Origin: Dermatophagoides farinae
Taxonomy: Eukaryota > Arthropoda > Arachnida > Sarcoptiformes > Pyroglyphidae
Direction of reading: 5' to 3'
Length of the DNA: 64,000 nt
Assembly (NCBI RefSeq): GCF_024713945.1
Contig: NC_134684.1
Coordinates: 3,975,001-4,039,000 of the forward strand
Shown here: positions 39,101 to 51,900 of the stretch, one piece after another
Numbering within the stretch: the first letter of the stretch is position 1
Layout: each line of letters begins with the position of its first letter
Made by a program: the position numbers and the translations under genes
Notes under the pieces: generated by a model
The model's database searches: none
What the model saw: the letters and a program-made list of their open reading frames with translations, nothing else
Told to the model about the DNA's origin: nothing

Positions 39101-42100
39101 ACATCACATGGTGTGATGATGATGATGATGATGATGGTGATAACAATGTTGCTGTCATCAAACGACATTTAGTAGGAATTCAATTCAATTCATCAACAAA
39201 CTAAAGGGAAAAACAACGAATGAAAACAAGCAAAAAAAAAAAATTTTCTCAAGTTGTTGATGAAAAATTGTCTACCATGTTTTTTTTTCTTCAAAAAAAA
39301 TGAATTTTTTTCAGCCTTCAAAAATTATTAATTTTTCCTTGAAAACAAAAAATTTTTACATTTTTTTTCGATTGAAAAAAAAGAAGCTGTTATTGCCATA
39401 GTTGTTGACGAAATTCAAAATTCTGTGGTCACGAGTTTATCATTAATCTGATACGTGTATCTTCAGTCTCCCCAGTCAGTGTGTGTGTGTGTCGAGCAAT
39501 CAGACAGACAAGAAAAATGAAATGAAAAAATGAGCAGGGTGCTCACTCTTGATCACACCGAAAAGGTTCGAAAGGATCATTAATTTTAAAATTTTTCATT
39601 TAAAAAGTTTCACGAAAATAAATTTTTTTTTTCGTTTTAATTTAAGAGAAAAAAAATGAATAATGATGAAACCTGTGTGTGTATGTGTGTAATAAACATA
39701 CACAACGACAACAACAACAACATCTGCACATCATCATCGAAGCAGATGTGAAGCAGAATGATGTTTGTTTGCTGGCCGGTGCTGTACGAATTGATTGAAG
39801 ATGGTATTTTTTTTTTACACTAAATATCAATAAATATGAAATCGACATTGAAAAGAAAATATTCGTGAGATGACCAGAGGAAAAAAAACGAAGGGTAAAA
39901 ATGATGTTTCAAATGATGAAGCAAAAGAAAATCATTCATCATTCTTGATGTGTGTGTGTGTGTGTTTGTGATGAGACCAGAAAATAAAAAATGAATGGCG
40001 ATATAATTATTAATTGTTCAGTTTAGATAAGAGTGAAAAAAATGGATGAAAAATTCAAGTTGAATTTTTTTTTAATTAATTAAATGGACAACAACAACAA
40101 AAATGTTGTTTCACATGATGAAAATTTTAGAGATTTTTCCACCACTACCATCATCATCATCATCATGATAATATAATGGACAATAAAAATTCTCCTCCCA
40201 ATGGGAATGATGAAGCCTTGTGATGACAAAGTTTAATTTGGAAAATTTCAATTCTTGTTCTCATTTTTTAAATGGATGTTTTGAATTGAAATGGAATCTA
40301 TATTTGGAAAAATTCGTTATCGGATAAAATCAATGTCAAAGTCAAGTTTTTTTTCCTGTTGTTATTGATATTTACTTGAAAAAACAGCTCTCACACAGCT
40401 CCTACCTGAATTATTTTTCTCCATATATATTCATTGAATTCAATCAATTTAATTGAATCAACGTGAAGAGATATTCATGATGATCGAATGTGATATCCGT
40501 GTGGAAAAAAAACGAAGATTTTTCATCATCATCATCATCATCAAAACTGTTTTTTTTCCATTTTTAAAATTAATTAAAATTGAAATTCATAATTCAATAA
40601 AATAATTAATCAAATATCAAACTGAAAGTCAAAATCAACATGACAAAATGAAAATCAAGTTCTGTCAATTCAACTCAATATCATTATCGCTACCAATATG
40701 AAATTTTCAAAAACAAAAAAAAAAAAAGAAAAAGAAAAAGAAAAAAATTTCAAATTTCAAGTTCAATGCACATTCTTAGTCTTTCTGTTTATTTTGTGTA
40801 CACAAAAAAAAATGAAATTGAAATAAAGAAAAAAAAATTCATATTCTAAAACAACAACAACAAAAATGTCCCGAAGCAATCAGCAGATCAATCTTTGTGG
40901 CAGCATTTTTCAATGTTTAATTTTAGTCCAACTGAACCTGAATTTTTTTGTTTAAAAGATTGTATCTTGTTCTGTTCATTGTAGCACAATCGTCGTCAAA
41001 GCTGTTCCTCACGACGAATGATCATTCTTTTTTTTGACAATAAAAAAGATTAAAATTCTTATTTTTTTTTTTTGTTCTTTTATCGTCGTTATTTTATTTT
41101 TGTTCAGTTTTAAAATCTTGACCATTTGTTGGAAGATGAAAAAAACTGAAAAAAAATTTGACAGGTGCAAATTAGCTGTTTGATTTGATCAATTTTTTTT
41201 TATATTGAAATTCAATAAATTTCAAGCAGATCATTTTAAAGACTATCAGATGTCCAGGCCAAAGAATTGTTGATCCGTTTGTCCAAAATTTCAAGTTTAT
41301 TTTTCAAAAATTGGACACTGTCCAGAAGACAATGATTTTAAATTTTCACTTTATCAACTTTTAATCGGTTTATTTGCCCCGCACATACGCGATCAATCAG
41401 TTGTGTATTGAACCTAGAAAAAAAATGATTTATACGTCCTGCTGCTGGTTAAACATTGACAATAACAAAAAGTTTTTGACAATTTCAAAAACCATCTTTA
41501 TTTTTTTTCGACTGGTCACTAGTCAAGAAAAAAAAAACTTACAGTTGACAACAATTGAAAAAAAACCAACAATATCGAGCATGTACAGGATGTACCAAAA
41601 ATAAAAAAAAACAAAATTTAAAATGAATTTAATTCTAACTTGTTCATCACGGGATAGTTTCTGGGCTGACAAACTACGACGACGACGACAAGTGTCTTTT
41701 TTTAGCCATATATAATTATTATGTTGTCATGCACAGCATAAACATAGCCTGAAGGTAAAAAACTTGTGAAGATGGAAACAAAAAAATTTTGTTACAAAAG
41801 TGACATTTTTTTTCCATGGAATGTTGCAAATTTGTTCTATTCATATTATCGAAATATCTAACACATTCATATTTGGTGATGATAATAACAAACAAACAGA
41901 CAAAAAAGGGAAAACTTTAAAAGGAAATGAGGATTTTAGATAGCATCTCTTTCAATAACATTATGATCTGCCATTATTACATACATACAAGAGAGAAAGA
42001 TAGACAGAACGGATAAATGATGAATCGAAGCTCGAATCATCATAGAATTAATACAATAGAATCATTAGGATGATTGCCATCATCATCATTAAAAAAATGT

Positions 42101-45100
42101 CTGTCTTAGCGATGGAAAATATTTGATAGGATGAAGAAAAAAAAGGAAAAATTTTCTAATTAAAATTTTTTTTTTCATTTTTTTGATCAATTGTCGAGAC
42201 GTTGTTGTTGTTGTTTTTTGTTGTTGTTTGGTTGTAGATCATCATCATAGTATTCGCAGAAAAAAAAGAATTTGATGTAATCTACGATGGTTTTTTTTAA
42301 ATCAAGGATGAACACACCTGATATCTCTCTGTGTGTGTGTGATATACACGTAAGCATGTAGAATATAGAAAAGTTCAATTTATTATCCAATCTTTCAATA
42401 TCTTTTTTTTCGGATAAGTCTGTTTAGAAAGAAGATGGGTTTCTCTGACTCTCTTTCGGTATTAATTATGATTATGATTAAAAAATTAAAAACAACAACA
42501 ACAACAAAAAACAAGAAAATTCATTAAAATGTTCAACATGAATGCAAAAAAAAGAAAAAATTTGTACATCCAAATGAACATTGATGATGGAAAAAAAATT
42601 CTAATCAGAAAAAGAATTTGCCGCTTTAATCTGGAATCAAAGGGGTTAAACTCAATTCCGCTGGATACATGATCATTTTTTGGTTCAAATTTAAATAATG
42701 TGACAAAAATAATCCAAACCAATAAAAACAGAAAAAAAATCCATCAGGTGATGATGGTGGTGGTGGTGGAAAAATTCAATAAATTTTTCCATTCATTTTT
42801 GTTACTGAACAAAAAAAAAATTCAAATTTATCTCATTGAAATAAGGGAAAAACTCAAAAAGAAAAAAATCATGATGAACGATCAGATTTGGCTTATCGAA
42901 GAAAAAAAATTCTTAATTTCGTTCATTAAATTGATGATGATGATGATGAAGTGGATTGAGGGTTCATCTGACCAAAAAAAAAAATAAATATACATGTTTG
43001 GATGTATGATGATGATGAAATGTGAACAGAAAAATCCAATTTAATAGTTTGAATAATGATGTTTTGATTAATAGTCTTCTTCATCATCAACATCATTTTC
43101 TTCTTTTCTGGTCAAACATTTCATCTTGATTTTTTTTGGTCACTTTTTTTTCTCGTTTTAAAAAAAAAAAGATTATCATTATTATTATGATACAAATTCA
43201 CGAATCAACTTGAATGAAAACAGCAACAACAACAACAAAATGTTGAACCACTCATCATTGGTTTCCGAAATTCCGAAACGAATCGAAACGATCAACAAAC
43301 AACCAAAAAAAAATGATAATTTTGTTGTTCATAGAGAAAATTTGAAATTGAAATTGATTTGACCAACTAATAATGATATTATTGTATTGGAAACTATTAT
43401 CAAATCCAATCGATTGGTCGGTGAGTCGGTCGATCGATCGATTGATCGAAAGATGAGAGGTGTAAATTAAAATTCACGCACAAATGTGTACAACAGATGT
43501 CTGGAGATCAGGAATAAATTTCCAATTCAATCGGAATAATTGATTAATCAGTTCTGGATTTAAATGAAAATTATTTTCACCAAAAAAAAAAATGGACAAT
43601 AATCAGACAATTTTAAAGTTCAACGTTTTTTTTCACCTGACTAAATAGACACACAAAGGTGAATGTATTTTAATTTTGTTTTTTTTGTTGTTGTTGCTGT
43701 TGTTGTTCAGGTTTTTTCATTAATTACTTGAAACACCACGTTTAATATGAACAGATCCAATTTATCAACACTTGCCATTAATAATTTCGCGCATTGTTTT
43801 CAATGGACAAAAAAAAGGTGGAAAAAATCCCCCACAAACAAGACCAAGCCTGTATCAAAATGATGGCAGTCTGCCAAAAACGCGTGTTATTTAGATTTAT
43901 TTTTTTTTGGATGCAGCAACAACAGAGCCAACCAGTTAACCGGTTGAATTTGATCATTGACTTGAAACAAAAAAATGGATCATCATCATAAACCGAAAAA
44001 AACAATTGGGTGATAATCGATTTTATCGCAATTATTAACACAAAACTAAAATTGGGAGAAGATTAGGACAAAAAAAAAGTTAATTACTTCAAAAAAAAAC
44101 AAAAACAAAATATTTTAATTAAACAAAAATTAACGAAAAAAAAAATTGAAAGGACTTGACCACAAACTTGGTAGTAGTAGAGACGAACTTGAATAATTAT
44201 CTCGATGTTGTTGTTGTTGTTGTTGTTGATGATGATGATGATGATGATGAAGATGATGAACAATTCATTAATTTATCTTTGACCAATACAATTAAAATTT
44301 TGTTTTTTTTAATCATCGTCATCATTCTAGATTATAGTCACACATCAACTGGCCACAACACAATAATCTTCATATATATATTTTAATTCACTACATGATA
44401 AAAAAAGAAGAATTTTTTTTTGGATGAAAATCAAAAAAAAGATCTAGGCAATAAACCAATGATGTATGGACGAAAAAAATTATTATTAAATGAAATGAAA
44501 TGAAATCTGAAAATGTGATGTGAATATGCACAACATTAGATAGAAACAAAAAAATGAATCATTTTTTTCAGTCAAAAACTAATCAATTTTGATTAATTAT
44601 ACACAAAACAAAAAAAAAGATGAATAGATAAATTATAATGAAAAAAAAAACAAAATTCATCAACAACAACAACGATCAACATCAATTCATTCATCAATGA
44701 AATTGATCAGTGAATAACAAAACAAAACAAAACAGAAAAAAAATTGCCATGTAAATCTGTTGTGATGAAAAAAAAATGCACCAAATACAATTTTGTTGAA
44801 CATGAAAGAGTTGAAAATTTTTTTAGTCATACAACAACAACAACGACAACAATAACCGGTGAATCACCATTGTGTGTGTGATTGAAACAATTTTGCTGTC
44901 AACTATTGATGATAACTTTATATTTTTTTTTTGTCAGGGCTGAGCCCAAATTTTGTTTCATTTTGAAAAAAAACGGATTCATGAATTTTATTTTCAGTTT
45001 TACATTCAATGTTGAACGTTATTATTGATAACAATTTTCAATTATTAATAAATGAATGATGACATTTTTTTTTTGCCCTTGATTCGCGTGTGTACATATA

Positions 45101-46052
45101 TCATGGCGATCCAGAGATTCATTCGGGCTTGACATGACGTACCGTACACACACACACACACAAACCCATTACAATGAATGAATGAATTGTCGTGATTATC
45201 TAACCCAAAATTTAATTTTTTTTTTTTTTTGACAAAAAAAATGAATAAATTTCAAACCAACACCCAGAAAGATCGATTTTTGTTTTTTCGTCGTCGTCGT
45301 TGTTGTTGTTGTTGATATTTTGTTGCCAAACATGAAACAACAATAAATAGCAGGAAGAAAGAAAAAAAACTATGGATCCAAAAATGATAATGGGTTGGTG
45401 TATCATTTTTGAATTATAGTCAATTTTCAATCGATATTTATTTTATTGAAAATGACATGACAAAGTTTGTTGTTTTTTTTTTTTTTTTTTTTTTTGATTT
45501 GGAAAAACACAAAATTGCAAAACTTGTTTTTTGTTTGAAAATTATTTTGATTTTGATTGGAAAAAAACATTTCATTTAATTTTTGAGTAGTAAATAAACA
45601 AATATCCACAAGATGATAAACATACGGATGTTTACCATTACCATTACCATAAATAAATAAATAAAAAAAAATACATTCAACACGAATTGTCGATCCATCA
45701 ATCATTCAATCAATCGGTTTTTAATCCATCCATCCATTCATCCATTCATCATCAGCATCTGGAGAATGTGATCAAGCGATTAAAATTTAATCAAGTAAAA
45801 TAATCAACAAAAAAAAACAAAAATTATGAAAAAAAAATTCAAAATTTTGATGAATAATAATTAAGGTCAATTGCCCCGTTTGTCATCGCCTTATATAATT
45901 GAGAAACGAGAACAAATTTTTTTTTTATTTGATAATCAAAATTTAAATCATCATCATCATCTATTTATTAATCATCATCGATTTTTCAATTCCTGTTTAC
46001 AGTGGAAAAAAAATAAATAAAAAGATTCGTGATACACATTTTTTCACTGTTC

Positions 46053-46091
46053 TGCTTTGCTTTGCTTTGCTTTGTTTTGTTTGTTTGTTTG
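46053..46091. repeat. TTTGC pentamer array grading into TTTG
   Basis: Several TTTGC units are followed by TTTTG and then TTTG units, as expected when a pentamer repeat mutates and re-expands. Confidence 0.75.
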
Positions 46092-48573
46092 ATGAAGATA
46101 AATGAACTCTTTGAGCATGGTTGTAGTGGTGGTGGTAGCAGTGGTGGTGGTGGTGGTGAATGCTGCATACTTTTTGAGATGGCAGAAAAAAAAACATTTT
46201 AAAATTATTACATTTTATCTCAAATATTCAATCTATTTTTTTCTGTGATAAACATTTTATTTTTTTTTTCGCTGTCCATTGACCATCCTTTCACATTCAT
46301 TTTATGTCGGATACACGAGAAAAAAAATTGTCATTTTTAAATGTAACAATCTACAAACGACCACCTTTTTTCACACGAATTGTTACGGTCCAGTTGATGA
46401 AGATGATGTGTGATGTTTATTGTTTCAAACCTGAAGTAGTCTGTGGCCGCGAAAGAAAAAGAATGAGAAAAAACAAAACAAAAAAAAGGCGTTCACAAGA
46501 TGTTTCGGTCAGTTGGTCACAGCTACGCTCGAATTACGATGACCAGAGTGTTATCTTTTTTTTCTCATTTTTTTTTCTTTTTGACTGTTGTCAAAAACGG
46601 AAACGATGATAAAAAATACACGAACGATGGGAAAATTTAAAATAAAAAATTTTTTTCAAAAAAAAAATCAAATAAAATCCATGAGAATTCATTGGAGAGA
46701 AAAAAAAGCTTTTTTTATTCATAATATCTTTTTCACAAATAGTAATGGTTATAAATTAGAAATTATCGAATGTGATCAATTTAAATATCATAGTGTAGTG
46801 TTTGTTTTTTTGATTATTAATTGTTAAATCATTAATTTATCAATAATTAGGGAAAAAAATTGGAAAGCAATTTGTTTGTTTGGTTCATAATGGATGAGTA
46901 ACAAACAATCAAGCAGCAGCACAAGAGATACTGATGGTGTTTAGTGATAATGTACAAATCAATTCAATGATGTTAAATTGTAGAAAAAAATTTTAAAAAC
47001 ATTCAATCTGATCAGCATTGGATGATTGACATTTGTTCCATAAATGACGTTTTCTGATTTTTGTTTAGTCATCAAATGTGGCCATGTTTTTGAATGATTT
47101 TTGATTTAATTTAATTATAAAATCAATAAAATATATATAAATGGCTGTTAATGATACAAAACGACGTTGATCATGGTGATGATGATGATGATGATGATAA
47201 TGGCAATAAATAAATAAAAATAATAAAAGTGAAAAATCAATGTGTGCGTGTGTGTGTTTATCAATCCCAAAAATTCAGTACACAAACATAACGAAAGAGA
47301 GAAAGAAAACAGACACTGAAAAAACAAAATGAAACAAGAAAAACAAGGAAAAAAAAATAAAACATTTCGGTGTGTGTGTGTTGATCAATCTGAAAAAATT
47401 GTCGCCTCTTTGAAAAAAAAAAAATTGTCATCACTACTATAGTGAATACCACACAACAACATGGATAAGAAAATGAATCACGGATCATATCATCATCATC
47501 ATCGTGAGATGCATCTTTAATTAATTGATACTTAATTTTTTTTGCATCATTTTAAATAATTCAATTTAATTAAAAATTTTAATGTTTCATGTCAATGTGA
47601 ATACATTTGCCAGCGGCCAGTCTACATTGTCACAACAGTCTGTGTGTGTGTGTGTGTGTGGCTCTCTTTTCTTTTTTTTCTTCTATCCATCTATCCATCC
47701 ATCCAGAAAGAAACAAAGATTTTCAATTTTGATACGATGTTACAAATGATGATGTTGATATGGTAGCGATAATTTTTTTTCAGTGTCAATCTCAAATAAA
47801 CTAAACGAAGAAGAGAAAAAAACGATATTCGTACTTGTGAACAAAAAAAAAAAAAAAAATACGTTTCAAATATATTCGGACTTATATATATATTAATAAT
47901 TAAGAATCGTTTGAATGATGATATAATGATTCATGGATATATATAAAGAATGTGGATGAAGAAAAGTGATGACTTTTTTTTCACTTTATCCACAACATAT
48001 TTACAGTGTTTATTATTTATGTGATAAGGTTATATAATAGCTATTTTGATGATTATGCGGTGATGATCACGGTAAATGAATGAATGAATGAGAATGGAAA
48101 AAAAACTATATGGATGTTGATCAGATTTCTAATATGATGATGATGATGATCGGTGTATAGGTGCCATATTCAGTAGCAGCAACAAAATGTCAAAGACATT
48201 GGAATTTTTTTTTTTAGTTTCATATTTCCGAACGTTAAAATTCAAAGTTTTTTCTTCTGTTTTAATCACCATCATCATCAATTTTATCAGGGATTTTTTT
48301 CTCTGAAAATTTTCCCTTGAAACAAGAAAATGAATTCCTCTGATTAAATCACAAATGTTTATATACAAAATATCTTTGTTCGTGTTCTTTGGTCCCTTAC
48401 ATTGATGACGATCATCATCATATGATTCAAATCAGCATTATCTGCTATGATTATTATGTATTATATGAACGAAAAACTTTACAACAACAACAACAACAAC
48501 AAAAAGAAGTGGAAAAATCCATTTGATGGAATGAATGTATTGAACAAAAATCAATTTTCTTTTGTTTCAAAAC

Positions 48574-48583
48574 TTTATTTATT
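48574..48583 (-). promoter_or_regulatory. candidate polyadenylation signals of the zinc-finger gene
   Basis: The plus strand reads TTTATTTATT, giving two overlapping AATAAA hexamers on the minus strand, about 350 nt beyond the stop at 48931. They would give a 3' UTR of ordinary length. AATAAA is common by chance in this AT-rich DNA. Confidence 0.3.
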
Positions 48584-48930
48584 TAACTTAGTTTTTTTTT
48601 TGGCTAAAAACAAAAAAAAATTTCATTTTAGATGCATGAATGAATTGACATGGAATACAAACACATTTTGATGTAGTCAAAAAAAAAAAACATATGAAAG
48701 ATTAGATTAGCGATTAGTAGTGGTGAAGATGGCTAATTTTAATATAATAATAATAATAATAATAAGAAGAAGAAGAAGACTTGAATGAATGGAAAGAAAA
48801 CAGAATACTGTCGACTGTGATGGTTGATGATGATAATGGACCATTTTTTTTTGTGACCAACATTGTCATCTTCAAGGAATGCGTGTGTATGTGGTGGGTG
48901 AATATGAAAAATTGATAGGGATGAAGGTGG

Positions 48931-48960
48931 TCAAAATTGCTCCGGACCATTGACGCAGAT
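48931..48960 (-). CDS. terminal coding exon 4 (30 nt)
   Basis: The preceding exon meets a consensus donor (TTG then GTAAGT) at 49054, eleven bases before its own apparent stop. The next acceptor, AAAAAACAG, ends at 48961. Spliced in phase 0, it adds ICVNGPEQF and TGA at 48933-48931. The short, balanced nonapeptide is unlike the surrounding noise. If the 94-bp intron were retained, the protein would instead end in Val-Ser-Leu. I prefer the spliced form because the donor matches the consensus and the phase fits, but only RNA evidence would settle it. Confidence 0.55.
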   Translation of the reverse strand: MCVNGPEQF

Positions 48961-51900
48961 CTGTTTTTTGATAAGAAATGGAATTGATTTGAATTGATTG
49001 GTTGATTGATTGATTAATTTGGATTTGAAATTAAAAAAAAAATCACAAACTTACCAATGAAGCATTATGAGTGGTGGATTGTCCAGACGTCGTTACCGCT
49101 GTTTTTGTGGACGATGAATTGGTAATGGTAGTTGATTCTTGATTATGTTCATCATCATCATCAACATCACCATCATCATCATCATCTTCATCATTTTCTT
49201 CGGTGGTAACATCATCGTCAGCTTCGTCATCGTTATCAGGATTTTGTTGTTGAGTATTATTGCTATTATTATTATTATCTTGATTATTCTTGTCAGTTGA
49301 TTCATTTGGATCACCAAACAATGTGGATATTGGTTCATCATCAATTTGTGAACGAGATTCATGATCGATACCAGTTTGTAGATTTAATGGTAAATCGATT
49401 GTGTTGGGCGTGATATGGCCACAATCATCATCGGATTGTTGCATTAAATTATTTTGTAATCGATGTTGCTTCAAGGTAGAAGAATCATTACCGATACGTT
49501 TTTTGATTGTCATAGATTTGCTGTTATTATTATCCAGACTATTTGATGATTTACAATTATTCTGATGAAACATACGTATATGATATAGACATAGTTCACG
49601 TGTACGAAATTTTTTATTACATTTGGAACAACGATATCGTTTATTTCGTGGTTTATTGCTATTGACCGATGATAAATCGATTTGTGCATTATTATTCATT
49701 GGTGATGTTGATTGGGCTGCATTTGGTGAAGGTGATAATGATGATGGTGATGTAAGCTTTGTATGGATCAACATATGACGATGTAATGAATGTGAATGTC
49801 GATAGTTACGATTACAATGTGGACATGTGTATTTTTTCGTAACCTCTTTACCAGTGTTGAAATCTATCGGCGATTCACTTCGACTAGAATTATTCGGTTT
49901 TTCATTCATCATATTACCGCCGATTGTATTGAAAATAGTGGATAATAATTGATTTGAAATCATTGGATTATTAAGATCATGATGATTATTATCAGATGTA
50001 TTTGTTGCAGCAGCAGCTGCTGCTGCTGCTGTTGCGGCCAATAACCCAGGATTTTTAAGTAAAAGATTTTGAAATGCTGGATTCTGTAGAAATGATAATG
50101 GATTGTTACTGTTGTTGTTGTTGTTGTTGTTATTGTTGCTAGGCAAACAATCATCAATATCTTCTTTTTCTTTAGGCGATATAGCCGGATATGAATGTGG
50201 TGGTGGTAGTGGTGGTGGTGATGTCGATGGTATTGAATGTGATGATGATATTGTTTCATTATGATCTGCTGTTACCATGTTGTTGTTCATTGATAAATCG
50301 GAAACGGCACTATTAGTTTTTGGATCAACTGATGCAGCTGCAGCTGCAGCCATCATAGCGGCCATCTTAAAATTGCCAGCTAAACTCATTGCCATCTCTT
50401 CCGATGTAGTTTTATGTTCTTTCATTAGATGCATTTGCATCGTAATCGTATCGGTAAATGTTTGACCACAAATTAAACAAAGACGACCACTGGTATCAAT
50501 CGTTGATGTTAATGGTGCTAAATCATTTCGATGCATGATTGCTAATAATTCACCATGATCATTGAACATATGTGCTTTAAGCCATTTTATCGATTTAAAA
50601 CGACGATCACAAATATGACAAATTTCCTGATAACCAGTACCACCACTACTTGATTTATTATTATTATTGCCTGTTGTTGTTGTTGTCGATTGATGATTAT
50701 CATGATGATGTAATTGTGGTGAATGGCCACGATTGGAATGTTCTTTTTCACTGTTCACTGAACCAACACTATTTGTATCGCTAGCCACACTATTAGAATC
50801 ATTGGCCAATGAAGACATTAATAGCAATGGATTCATAGCCGACATTCGTTCATTGGATCCATTATTATTCAACATATTGGCCGCTACTTGTGACATCAAT
50901 TTATTGGCTTGATGATGATGATGATGATGGAATGTTGGTCCAAGCAATACCGGTGCACTACCATCTTCATAAATTCCATGGGTATTTTGTTTATGAACTT
51001 TGAGAAAATATTTACTACACAATTCTTTTTGACAAATGTCACAGGTAACACCGCCAATCGTACTATTCGATGTTGCTTCAATCGGATGTTCGTCAATATT
51101 TATTCCATGCATTTTTAACATGTGTGTTTTCATAAAATACTTGTTACATAATTCTTTATTGCAAAAATTACAATAATTCCGTCCGGTTATGATTGAAGCA
51201 CGATTTTTTAGCTGCCCTGATTGATGTTGATGATGATGATGGTGATGATGATGAGTAAGATGTTCACCAAATGAGCCGGGTACAAAACCGGCAGCCATTG
51301 CAGCTTTTATCGTTTCTGCAAGTGTTGTTGCATTGTCGTTGTTTGAGGATGAAAATTTCGTTTCATTATCATTATCGTTATTAGTGGCCGTCGTTGGATT
51401 ATTTGCCGATTGTGATCGTTGTTGTTGATTTGTTGGTGTTGTCGATGTTGATGAAGAATTTGATGGTGATGAAAGTTCGGATTTTGAAAGAACATTTTCA
51501 CCGAGTGCTTGACTTATGGCGAGATTCAGACTCTCTAATTCGGTCGATGTTTTCATTGCGGCTGCTGTTCGTTGATAAAATGAATTCAATAAAGATGTTG
51601 GCGATGAAAACGAATTTGTCGTAGTCGTCATTGTTGTTTCGGTTGTTGTTGTCGATGATTTTGATGAATTTATTGGTCGATGTTGAGATGGCGTTGTCGG
51701 CGCCGATGATGATGACATTGTTGATGGTGGTGGCGGTGGTGGTGTTGGTGTTGGTGAATCACTACTATCAAAAATTCCATGAATATTTTGTCGATGTGTT
51801 TTAAGAAAATATTTGCTACAAAATTCTTTGCTGCAAACATCACAGAATGCTTCCGATGATAATGACGTTTCAGCATTTAATAATGATGATGACGAATGTT

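Larger units (their letters stand above)
36000..48573. other. gene-poor interval downstream of the zinc-finger gene
   Basis: No supportable gene. Contents: the CT array with adjacent palindrome (36016-36122), GT at 36687-36711, TTTGC/TTTG repeats at 46053-46091, GGT triplets near 46127-46159, ATG/TTG triplet arrays around 44208-44260, and many A/T runs. The most protein-like open frame is plus 46304-46609 (101 codons, basic middle section, no domain); I do not call it a gene. This stretch lies past the 3' end of the zinc-finger gene. Confidence 0.55.

Noticed and set aside
39541-39585. GGTTCGAAAGG, resembling a tRNA B-box
   Set aside because: The bases after GGTTCGA do not give the required TCC, and no A-box or cloverleaf could be placed upstream.
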